Assembly: GCA_944990035.1 (NCBI GenBank)
Contig: CALYLX010000062.1
Span: 181,101-245,100 of the forward strand
Reading direction: 5' to 3'
DNA: 64,000 bases
DNA from: Clitopilus passeckerianus
Taxonomy: Eukaryota > Basidiomycota > Agaricomycetes > Agaricales > Entolomataceae
Position 1 is the stretch's first letter. The number at the start of each line of letters is the position of its first letter. The notes beneath the pieces are model-generated. The model searched no databases, had not been told where the DNA came from, and saw only the letters and a program-made list of their open reading frames with translations. Positions 47,218 through 58,026 of the stretch are shown here, in pieces. Position numbers and translations under genes: made by a program.

Positions 47218-47757
47218 ATGCGATTCGGCGAACTTCTTGGGTTCAGCTCCTCGACGTACCGAGAGAAGATATCCAACCCAAACTATTCACTCCAAGAGAT
47301 GGCGCTCAACATCTATAAGAAGCGTCGAGCCATTGCGACGTCTGGTGTTTCAGCTGCCTCTGGAGTCGTCGCTGCACACCTCACCGGTGGTGTGAGTTTG
47401 GCAGGCTCTGCCTATGCCGCTCGAAACATCAATGTCGAGAAACGTAAACTAGCGCTACTCGAGGAAGAATGGAGTAGACGTCGCCAGTACCCCTTACCAA
47501 AGCGACATATCAAGGATATGGTCATCCCCATAGTCATTGCGACCGCGGTAGGGGCATTGGCCTTTACCGTCGATTTGGGTCTGTCCAATGCGGTTGCCCA
47601 AAATGCTATGTACCCCATCGGAAGCCCATTCCATTACCCTTACGACATACACGCCGTTAGCCTTTACTACAATGCTATCGAGAAGGGTACTCAGTCCGTC
47701 GGAAACTGGGCCATGAATAGTTCAGACAGACGGTCGGTCAGAAAGCGCCATTACTAA
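47218..47757 (+). CDS. Small conserved-looking membrane protein, unknown function
   Basis: A single exon of 179 aa starting MRFGELLGFSSSTYREKIS. It has two hydrophobic, Gly/Ala-rich segments: about residues 43-67 (TSGVSAASGVVAAHLTGGV) and about 101-124 (VIPIVIATAVGALAFTVDLG). A charged helix lies between them (EKRKLALLEEEWSRRRQYPLPKRHIKD). The tail is polar and ends in basic residues (RRSVRKRHY). The small-residue pattern suggests a hairpin in a membrane, perhaps mitochondrial or ER. I recall similar hypothetical proteins in other basidiomycetes but no function. It is intronless among intron-rich neighbours. Confidence 0.7.
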   Translation: MRFGELLGFSSSTYREKISNPNYSLQEMALNIYKKRRAIATSGVSAASGVVAAHLTGGVSLAGSAYAARNINVEKRKLALLEEEWSRRRQYPLPKRHIKDMVIPIVIATAVGALAFTVDLGLSNAVAQNAMYPIGSPFHYPYDIHAVSLYYNAIEKGTQSVGNWAMNSSDRRSVRKRHY

Positions 47758-48262
47758 TTGTAAGTCATCCGCTGGTTCTAGCTACTTTTTCTGAGCTGAT
47801 GCTGTCCAACAAGGCTGGTTGTGAGAGTCGCAGGCTTCGTTGGCCCACTTCAAGTTCGCAGCAATATCTCACCGATCGAATATACCGAACACCCCTCTAT
47901 CGCATTCTCGTGTATCCCCCTATTTTCATCCTCATTTTGTTCAAGATAAATTATGAGCCTCGCGTTACTCTGTTCCCTTGCCCATCAGCGAGGGAGTCTA
48001 CGAGTCTATGGAATTCGGTGCCATATTTCCTTCTATTCGAACCTTCTACATATATTATTGGATCATTGGGATCTGCCACCTGTAGATGGTAGCCTCTTGC
48101 AATGGCGGATAGCCATCGTACGGAAGGTTTGCACCGAACTCAGAGTATCGTTTATTAGGAGTTCGATAACACTCGGGTATCTTCCCGTCCCTTATGCATA
48201 TCCAAATACATATGCACATTCGTTACACGGTAACACCTAGTGCAACCATCTAGCGTACTTCT
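47758..48262. terminator. Convergent 3' flank
   Basis: 505 bp between the plus-strand membrane protein stop and the minus-strand epoxide hydrolase stop. Overlapping open frames here are not gene-like. Confidence 0.35.
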
Positions 48263-49865
48263 CTAATCATAGCCTGATTTGCCCTCAACAGCACCAAACG
48301 CTGGGCCCCCCTTTCCGAACATCTTCCTAACATCGCCAACGAGATCCTCAGGGCGTTCGAAAGCAGCGAAATGTCCTCCTTGGTTATGCTCAGATTTGAA
48401 CACCAGATTCGGGTCAGTGTACCACCTGAAAGGGGAAATAAACCACGTCAGTATCATTCCGAGTAGGCATTTACGAAACACCGACCTCCTAGGGAGATTA
48501 ATAACTTCCTTCGGGAAGAAGGAATATCCAAGAGGAACTGGACTCCAGTCGCCGGCCGCAGGCATAATATCCTTAACTTCGCAGTAGATCCTGACTGAAG
48601 CAGCTGGTCCCGCTCGGGAGAAGTAGTAGATTGAGATCCAGGTCAACACTGCAACGTACAAGACACGGCAATAAGTCGGCTTGCAGCATGTTGAATGGAA
48701 CAAGAAGCCTATACCTTCGTCATCTTGCAATTCATAACCATCCATGGCAAGCGCGAGCTTCTCATAGATCCATGCGAGCAGACCAGTGGGCGAGTCTGAT
48801 AGGGAATAACCAAGCGTCTGAGGCTTCGTCGATTGAATAGCAAAGTAGCCAGATCCCTTCGTTCGGAAGTCAATGGTTCTTTGGAGAGCCTCCTGTTCCT
48901 TCTGGGTGTATCCATTCAGCGGCAGGTACGAGAAAAGGTGTGAAAGGAGAAGTCGAGGACGGCCAAGAGATGGTGGATTGATGCTGTGAGAAGGCTTTAG
49001 CGTGTGAGATCGTGTGGACAGAAACGGATTTACACAGGGAAGTTGGTATGCCACGCCTTGATGTACTTGGGTGCATACTTGCTCACCATATGGCGAGTTA
49101 TCTGGCATGGCGAAGGTAAGATTCGGGAGATACCCCTGTCGTGTGCGGTGCACTCACGAAGAAACCCCAATCTCCTGCCTGGGTAACTAAACCAATCTGT
49201 CAGTGGTTGTCCGCTAATTAGATGCCGGGCGACATACCATACTCGTTGTAGCCCACAGAAAGCATGAGCTTGTGAACCACCTAACCCATCGTCAGAATTT
49301 GCAAAGAAGTTATATGCGCATATACCCACCTCCGCATACTGATCCAACGCGAAGCCCCTCTTCGAAGGAGCTTCTGAGAAACCGAATCCAGGCAAACTGA
49401 CGGCTACAACATGGAAACTGGGGTGGTCTGGCGAAGGGTCGACTAGAAGGGGCAAGATCCGCTCGACTTCCATGAAACTTCCAGGCCCTAATGACAACTG
49501 TTAGCGGGGGGTAAATAAACTCGTATGAAGAGGCACACACATCCGTGGACGAACATCAGCGGGACGGCATTCTCGACCTTGCTCCGCTTATGAACGTAGT
49601 GGATGTTCAGCCTTCCAAAGCCTTCGACTTCGATGTCCCGGGTGAATTGCGGAAGGTCCGCATTAATCTTGGCTTCATGAGCTCGCCAGTCATAGCCATT
49701 CCTCCAACGTTCAATGAGGCGCTTCACGTCAGGTAAGGGTGCACCGTAATCAGAACCAGCTTCCTCGAGTTCATCAGGGAAAGTAACAAGGTCAAGTTTC
49801 TTCTTAAGCGTGGCGAGTTGCTCGTCGGTTACGGCAATCTTGAATGGGGTCTCGGACCAAGTCAT
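48263..49865 (-). CDS. Epoxide hydrolase (EHN plus alpha/beta-hydrolase)
   Basis: Starts MTWSETPFKIAVTDEQLATLKKKL, the N-terminal EHN lid domain (KRLIERWRNGYDWRAHEAKIN), then the alpha/beta-hydrolase core. Visible are MFVHGCPGSFMEVERILPLL (oxyanion HGCPG), VAVSLPGFGFSEAP, the nucleophile region TQAGDWGFF with Asp, KYIKAWHTNFPV, GYSLSDSPTGLLAWIYEKL, and the catalytic His in NQGGHFAAFERPEDL. Microsomal-type epoxide hydrolases open epoxides to trans-diols; in fungi they detoxify xenobiotics or act on lipid epoxides. The gene has several short introns. All triad elements are readable, so it should be active. Confidence 0.9.
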
Positions 49866-50245
49866 GGTGTGCAAGGTCGGTGCGAATTACAATGTCCCGG
49901 TTCCCCAGGTATATAACGAGAATCAGACTCGCGAACTAGCGCCATATGTAACTCGCGACAAGCTGTTGAAACTGACGGGAATCGGTATCATGGCAGACCG
50001 GAATCAGAACTGATGTGCAACCTCAAGCCGGTCCAATCGGTTGTGGTGGTACGTTCAATGAACAGCCTCGGTTGCAATGCACAACGAAATTCAGGTAATA
50101 ACGAATGGGAGAACAAGTGCGAAAGAGAAGGATTATTGCATCAATGCCTTCAAAAGAGAACGTATGACTAGCTGAAGTACATCTTGTCGATTATGGCATC
50201 ATAAAGTTGGTATACGACCAAGCAAGACCGATGCTTCTTACTAAA
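49866..50245. promoter_or_regulatory. Promoter of epoxide hydrolase and 3' flank of V-ATPase c
   Basis: About 380 bp between two minus-strand genes. No gene. Exact boundary on the V-ATPase side depends on which stop is used. Confidence 0.35.
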
Positions 50246-51180
50246 CTAGTCTACGAAGAACGCATTTAACACTGGGAAGCAAGCGGACTAAGTCAGAGGG
50301 TTTCCAATAGTGTATAGTGAAACATGACATACAGTGATATCTTGAGCCTTGCCGTTCATGATGAGAGCAACAATGAGACCGTACAAACCCAAGACTTCGG
50401 CGAAAATGAGAATGAGAATCTGGGCCCGGCATAATCAACGAAGATATTCTGAGTATATGCATGTCACTACCCACCATTCCGACGAAAAGCCTGGGCTGTT
50501 GAGCAGTTCCTCGCACGCCAGCGTCTCCCACGATACCAATAGCAAAACCAGCTGCAAGTCCTGCCAGACCGACAGAGAGACCAGCACCGAGTTGAATGAA
50601 ACCAGTTGCAAGTGCCATCTCAGCCTTGACTATAATATTGTCGTCAGATAACGAACTCATGGAAAGCCAGCATATCACTACTCACGGCTAGCAGAGATGA
50701 GGACCGAGACTACCAAGCCATAAATCTAACGTTTTCAACAGCCTTCGTCAATGCTTGCTACACCTGGGATCCGAGTAGTGACGTACGGCAATAATACCAG
50801 CCATGATGACTGGGACGACACACTTCATCATCAAGTCGGGGCGAAGGACGGACATGGCAGAAATGCCAACACCAGACTTGGCTGTTCCATAACTGAAGAG
50901 AGCGTTCAACGTTTGAATCGAACTGCGCAGTACCAATAGTCATACCTTGCACCTATCGCTGTTATCCCAAACCTCATATTAGCAACCATCCCTCTTTTTG
51001 TTCCTTCCAAGTAGCTCGGAAATCCATATTCTGCTACAAATACTCACAAGTGAAGACGATAGCGCTGGTGCAACCCTACCATTCCGGAGTCAACATGGGT
51101 GCCTAAACGGATTGAATGTTGGAAAGACGTACCAAAGCACTGAAGAAGGGAGCGTAAACTGGGCAAAGGTCGGACGGCAT
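50246..51180 (-). CDS. V-type proton ATPase 16-kDa proteolipid subunit c
   Basis: Start [16 protein letters not shown] at 51180. Exons include 51133..51180, 51048..51075 and a 13-nt microexon at 50946..50958, which together give [21 protein letters not shown]. Later exons give [35 protein letters not shown], the third helix [22 protein letters not shown] and the fourth helix [20 protein letters not shown], whose Glu carries the proton. Four membrane helices form the rotor ring of vacuolar H+-ATPase. The C-terminus is ambiguous: reading on gives a stop at 50288; splicing GTATGT to CTTAG gives a stop at 50246. The second helix pair is intact and the gene looks functional. Confidence 0.92.
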
Positions 51181-51557
51181 TATAGGATAAAGATATGAGA
51201 TTACAAGTCGAGCTTGTCGAAAGGCGTTTGCTAGTGGTTGGACGTGTCGACGAACTCCCTCGGGATGTCTGCCAACAGAGTGATCGGCTATTCCCGTGTC
51301 GGACCTTTAATTAGTCATGCACAGCTTGACGCAGCTCAGCGCGCCTGCCGTCCTCCACTTGGTCCGAATTTTTGGAAATAATTGGCAGACCCTGCGCAGA
51401 CCCCACCGCAGGCAGAAGCATTCCTTGTGTGCGCAGCATGACAAGACCCACATTACCGGCTATGCCGCAAGTTGGCAGTTTAAGCAACACTACATCCCTT
51501 TGATCAATGAAATTCAATACAATATTCCGTTAAAAATTCTAATTTAGTATGATAAAT
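51181..51557. promoter_or_regulatory. V-ATPase c promoter / thioredoxin reductase 3' flank
   Basis: 377 bp between two minus-strand genes. No gene is seen. Confidence 0.35.
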
Positions 51558-52835
<1,278 letters not shown>

Positions 52836-53362
52836 CGTATGAGATTTCTTTAGAGCAACTGGGGCAGATGCAGCAAAGGGTATAGTGCTCCTTAAAAGGG
52901 CACGGCTGAAGAATCTAGATGACAGAATGATTAGCAGTCCCTGGCTTGAAAACTATCGTGCTCGTGCTTGCTTGCTCAAGCAGATCGCGTTTTTGATGAC
53001 AAATCGAGAGAGCTTCACGTGGCAAGCGTGATTTGTCGGCTAAAGACGGACCGAGTAAGTACCAGTCCAGGTTAGCTTGACAAGCTTGTAGAGAGCTATC
53101 AAGCAACGGACTGAAGATGTCTTTTCTCTAGCATATGAAACATCGAGAAAGCTCTGATATCATAATGGGCGAGCATCCCTGATTTATATTACTCATTACA
53201 CAGAGTACTCAGTTGATCGGTCCCCAACAGATCCCATATGCCGTTCAAGTTCGAGATATCATGAATAAGGCTACATTACATAGTGGATCAGGGTATTATA
53301 GATGCGTACTTTTCCTGGGTAGATAGTTAGTGAAATAATTGAATGGCCTCCCTGAAACCCTC
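52836..53362. promoter_or_regulatory. Thioredoxin reductase upstream region with possible alternative first exon
   Basis: 527 bp between the cytosolic-form start of thioredoxin reductase and the SDR stop. It may hold an upstream exon (53112..53143) and a presequence-coding extension (52836..52914), plus the SDR 3' flank. Confidence 0.45.
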
Positions 53363-54654
53363 CTAGTAACTACTTGGGACGCAACCTATCCTTCCCCCAT
53401 CTACTAACCAGACGGCACCATTGACGTACGCGCCTGCTCGACTGGCAAGGAATAAAATTGTCCCAGCCATATCCTGAAAAGAATGAGATTGCGATTTCCC
53501 GTGTTGCAAGGAAAACTCTTACCTCCGTCGTCCCCGTACGGCGCAGCGGCACTGAATCTGCCAACGCGTTGGGATCAAGCTTTTTGGCGGAACTCCCAAT
53601 AAGGCTGTTAGTCATTTCTGATAGGACGTGAGCTCACTGGAGACCAGATAGCATATCACTGAGTCCGACTCACCGCTGGGCCAAACACCCGGTGCGAGAA
53701 CGTTACTCCTGATCCCCCATGGTGCCAACAAGTTGGCCAGGAGTTTACCCAAGTGCGTGCAGGCAATCTTTGACAATGTATATGACGGCGAGAGGATCTT
53801 GGCATCAAGCCTGAAGGAACCCGAGGAAGACACAGAGAGTACCTGTGACGTATGATATGGCGGTCGTGGAAGCCCGGTGGCAGGAGGTAGCTCAGCATTT
53901 TTATGCTGTCGAATGTTCCCTTGATGTAACAGGTCCAAGAAAGCCACAGTCGTGTAATATATGGCGGTGACGTTTGTTGCAAAGGTATCAGCGAAATCTT
54001 CCGGTGATCCCGTGTCCCAGAGGGCATTTTGGAAGGCTTTGATGCTTGGCATCTTGGGCTCTGAAGGAGGCGAATTGGGAGGCGATGGAGGTGCATTGGG
54101 GTTTGGAGCATAGGCATGTGTAGGGCCTGGTAAGGGATGTGCATAAAGGTTGCGAGCGACACCAGCATTATTGACGAGTAGATTGATGTAGCCATGTCTT
54201 CTCGTAATCTCTTCCACGACGGTCAGCAGGCACTCTCTCGAGGTGATATCGCATTCGAGAGGTATTATGTTCCCGAATTTCTGGAGGCTGGTATAAGAGA
54301 CGGCTGAGGATGATCCCACAACAAGCACTTACATTATTCTCATTGGATGCTTTTGTCAAGACATCCACACGACGTCCCAGAATGTAGACGACGGCACCGT
54401 TATTCTCGAGGGCGGTAGCCATCATAAGCCCAATCCCTATACATGTCAAAACGTCGACTCTTTGACAAGCCAGAACTACACTCACCGGTTCCACCACCGG
54501 TAACTACGGCAATCAGGCCTTTCACATTGAATACGTTGAGGGGACTGAGCGGGCTGAAGAGGTTATCTGACAACGAAGGTCCGAAGGGCGATGCTGGGTA
54601 ATCGATATCCGAGAGCTCGGAGGAAAAGAGCGTCGATGGTGAAGGTGTATTCAT
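53363..54654 (-). CDS. Short-chain dehydrogenase/reductase
   Basis: Start MNTPSPSTLFSSELSDIDYP at 54654. The Rossmann fold begins at LIAVVTGGGTG-IGLMMATAL (TGxxxGIG cofactor site), then AVVYILGRRVDVL, a CDIT block (PLECDITSRE), the NNAG motif (INLLVNNAGVARN), and the catalytic set Ser..Tyr-x3-Lys in SVSSSGSF and SYTLSKIACTHLGKLL. C-terminal exons give MTNSLIGSSAKKLDPNAL, VPLRRTGTTE, then DMAGTILFLASRAGAYVNGAVW and LVDGG. A Pro-rich insertion (PNPNAPPSPPNSPPSEPKMP) sits between the NNAG motif and the active site. NAD(P) use is certain by family; the substrate is unknown. Confidence 0.92.
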
Positions 54655-56121
54655 CGTAGTCGAGGCAAAATCCTAGGAGTTTACAGCAAGGTCTGATGGA
54701 GTAGACCGACGAAGAGGGGAAGAGGAACCGGTGGAGTCTTTTGGAGGGAGGTAATTAAACCAGGGGAGCTCATCCAGATCTGGTAGTACTTATATAGAGA
54801 TTTGGAGAGCGTAGCGGCTTGTAACAGATTACTTAGACCCTTAGGGATTGATGACATGTGCCGTCGGTCGCCTGCCGGGGACACACAAAGTAGAACCATA
54901 TAGAAAGGGTTCCAGCAGATCAAACTCACGAAACGCAGTACAGGAGAAAGATCCTGCATTCCTAGTTGCTCAAGAAGTCGCCAACCCTTTACCACCGTGT
55001 GGGATAAAGAAGCGAATCTCGGAAAAGAACCAGCAGGCCAGTGGTCCTTCGAGGATGGCATTCCCGACCAGCCAGGTCCATTGTTAACAGCGATCAGGAG
55101 GCCCTGCAAGGACTCGAGATGGGCAGCATCATGTGGGCAGTCGGATCACCCACGACGGGTAAGGCGCAACATAGTCAACGTTTCACGATCGGTGCCTTGG
55201 AGGTGAACTGAAGACATGGACATCCAAGAGGATGGTTGTCAGGATATCGCGAATTGATGCATTTCTGAACCAGGAAGACGGGTCAAGTCGCTTATGCGGT
55301 CACCAATTCTGATGTTACTTGACCAAAAAACATTGATGCTGTTTGAGTATGCCGACCGGGATTCTTCAGGAACTACAGTACCTCTACCTCTTCTCACAAT
55401 ACCGTAACTGGTGCTAATTTCCGGACGAGCATGAGGAGGCGTCTGTGTGGCCATCTTCTTTCAGATTGGATCACCAACCGAACTAAGGCCACAGGCTTGA
55501 AGATCTTCTACACAATTCTCATGGTCGATATGACCCTTTACCTAAACGTTTGTTGTAGTGCAGAACGGTGGCGCAGACTAAAATGTGGAGATCAGGTGTC
55601 TATAGCTCAAGAGTTGCAACCTCGATGTTCCTCGTGCTCAACGGAACAATGTGCCGCATAGTGGTCTCTCGCCCACATCTAGCATCATTGGGGTAGCTGG
55701 GATGTGCACGCTCCCGACCTCAGGCTACTGCGAGCTGCCCGACGTGTGACGGAACTGATAGTAACCTTCTGCCGGATTGGCTTTGGACACTAGGAACCGT
55801 TCACTTACGACTCTCCTCGGACCCGCCCTGACATAAATCTGCCGCTGAACTCTATCATACACGTCTGGCAGACGGTCAATGCCACCGACACGTGTTTGAA
55901 ATAAACAGATTATGATACTGATTGGTCAGAATCGAGCGAAATAAGTCATACATGGGGTATTCTATGATCATATCGCCCTCGACTACATTTATCATGATCC
56001 TGATCGATTGACAGGCAGCGCCACATATTTCTTGGCAGATCTGATGTTCAGCAAGCCTCAGAGGGCACCGAAATCAGTAGAATTAACAGAGGATGAGATC
56101 AACGTCTAGAATCTACATGGG
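54655..56121. other. Gene-free interval of 1.5 kb
   Basis: Between the SDR start and the 2OG-oxygenase stop, both minus. The minus-strand frame at 54681..55109 begins with TTG and shows no family motif. No supported gene, repeat or RNA. Confidence 0.35.
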
Positions 56122-57772
56122 TCACACGTAGGTTGCAGCTAGGCGTGATTTAACATATTCCCCCGCGGTTACCACCTCGTACCGCGCAGGTCGATTGGCA
56201 GAAACACATGTAGGTAAAGGCTAGTAATACTTGAGCCCGCTTTGAGGCAAAGCGACAAATCAGGGCAACTTACGATCAGAGGAACGTCGTAATCCGTGCC
56301 GAAAAACAAGGGTATAGAATACCTCTCTTTCCCCGACCGATTGATGGCACGGTGGGGTGTAGACTTGAAGACATCATCTGAGGAGTAATCATTGAATGGG
56401 AGTTGAAATTTCAAGGCCTCATGTTCTCACTTGTCCAGCGGGCAAACTGATCTCCGAGGCTAGTAATGTCAAGACCGGAATCGACGATGAGATTCTAGGC
56501 AACATACTTGATTACCAAGGTGCCTGGGATGGGATTTGCGCCGATCCATTTACCGTTTGTATTTTGGACTTGAAGACCCCCGACGTCATCTTGCCAAAGA
56601 ATCGTGAAGCACTTTAATGGAGGCTCGTAGATGAAAGAAGATACGAGGGTTCAATCGAATGACTTGCCTCATAACTGGACAAATGGGTTCGCTTTCACAT
56701 CATAGCGAAGGAATACAAATGACCTACTCTGTATGTGCCCCAATACCTATCTGCCTGTCGTTCAATTCCACTGATGGTGGCTGAGGAGGATAGTGCAACA
56801 GGCGCATGATTGCTGCTGGCCGTGTGATCTGACAGGTAGGGAGGAGAATTAACACAAATTATGTGATGTTGGCTGGAAGCCAAACCTTATCCTCGAAGAA
56901 GTCCTTCGGAAGGTCCAAGGCAAGGGCGAAAAGTGAAAACAGAGTTTTTCCTAGGCGGATAGCATGATGGCTGGAGAGGTCAAAGCGCATTCCACGGAAC
57001 GAGCTAAGTGAGTAACACACTAGTAGGTGGCGACAGGCTCCTTAAACCCGGGCAGGTCCCGCGGCCAGAGGTTCTGTCCGTACATATCTCCTGTGGCTGA
57101 GGCGCCTTCGCTCTCCCATCCTATATCAAATGCCTCGTGCATATCCCCGAGGCCAGCGGGATCAACGTTCTCTTGTAAGAGGGCCGTATAGCCCTTGAAA
57201 TTCTCACTTTTCCGGATGTCAATCTGGACATATTTAGGTTGTGGCGAGTACACACGGCATATGCGGAGCACCATACCTCCATTTTCGACTCGAGAGATTG
57301 AGCAAAGAAGCGTTTCCCAGCTTCCACGGTATTCGAAATGACATGATCAGGTATGTCATGGTTCTTTACTATGAATAGTCAAAGGCACAAGCTAGCATGA
57401 GATGCCGCCACCAACTGCATGGGCTATAGACTCCTACCGTAAAAGAACCCCACCTCATGTCGGGAAAACAGGTGAGCTCACACGATAAAAATGGGGAATT
57501 GGGTCCAAACGGGGTCTCGACAAATGTATGAGTGACCATGACTTACATTTACACATGCGTCCCTGATTTTTGCAGATAGTTCGTCCATGTTGCCTTGCAG
57601 TTCCCGCAGATCGCTTTTTGTACGGACGCAGACGTTATTGCTCTCCTGATCCATGAGACCGGCATACAGAATAGACCTACATGACTGGAATTTCGTCGAA
57701 GTCTGAGCTTTCTCCCTTCAAGTTGTCCAGTAAGGAGCCAGCAGTTGATTTACGTTCATTGAGAGATGCCAT
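56122..57772 (-). CDS. 2OG-Fe(II) oxygenase, isopenicillin-N-synthase-like
   Basis: Twelve exons: 57681..57772, 57547..57613, 57438..57453, 57277..57368, 57021..57223, 56886..56970, 56728..56828, 56668..56674, 56508..56611, 56431..56459, 56274..56377, 56122..56220; 332 aa. The N-terminal DIOX_N part reads EIPVIDLRELQGNMDEL, RDACVN-VGFFYVKNH and LGDMHEAFDIGWE. The C-terminal jelly roll has the iron ligands: H and D in GIGAHTDYECFTILWQDD, and the late His in FKSTPHRAINRSG. The 2OG-binding RYS lies in ERYSIPLFFGTDYD. It ends TAGEYVKSRLAATYV. The family hydroxylates, desaturates or cyclises small molecules; the substrate is unknown. Exon 8 is only 7 nt, encoding Tyr-Glu and the last base of Asp, and the intron after it is GC-AG (56612..56667). 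Exon 3 is 16 nt. Confidence 0.93.
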
Positions 57773-58026
57773 GAATCTCCTCTATCTGTGATCTCAAAGT
57801 GGTCAATGTTGTGGTAGAAGTCAGGCGATGCATCCGAATTCCGACAGACCATCTATCCGAGGAATAGTAATACATCATGACATCGACAAGACTTTCGTTG
57901 TTCGAAGGAAAAGTGAAGAGTCCATTGAATTGGTTCAAGTATTATACTGTACATTTATCCACTGTTAATGATGCTTTATGCGAAGGGATATGCGGTGGAG
58001 ATAAGCCCAAAAAGAAATGCAGATGA

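Noticed and set aside
54681..55109. 142-codon minus-strand frame
   Set aside because: Begins with TTG, has no family motif, and no matching splice partner.
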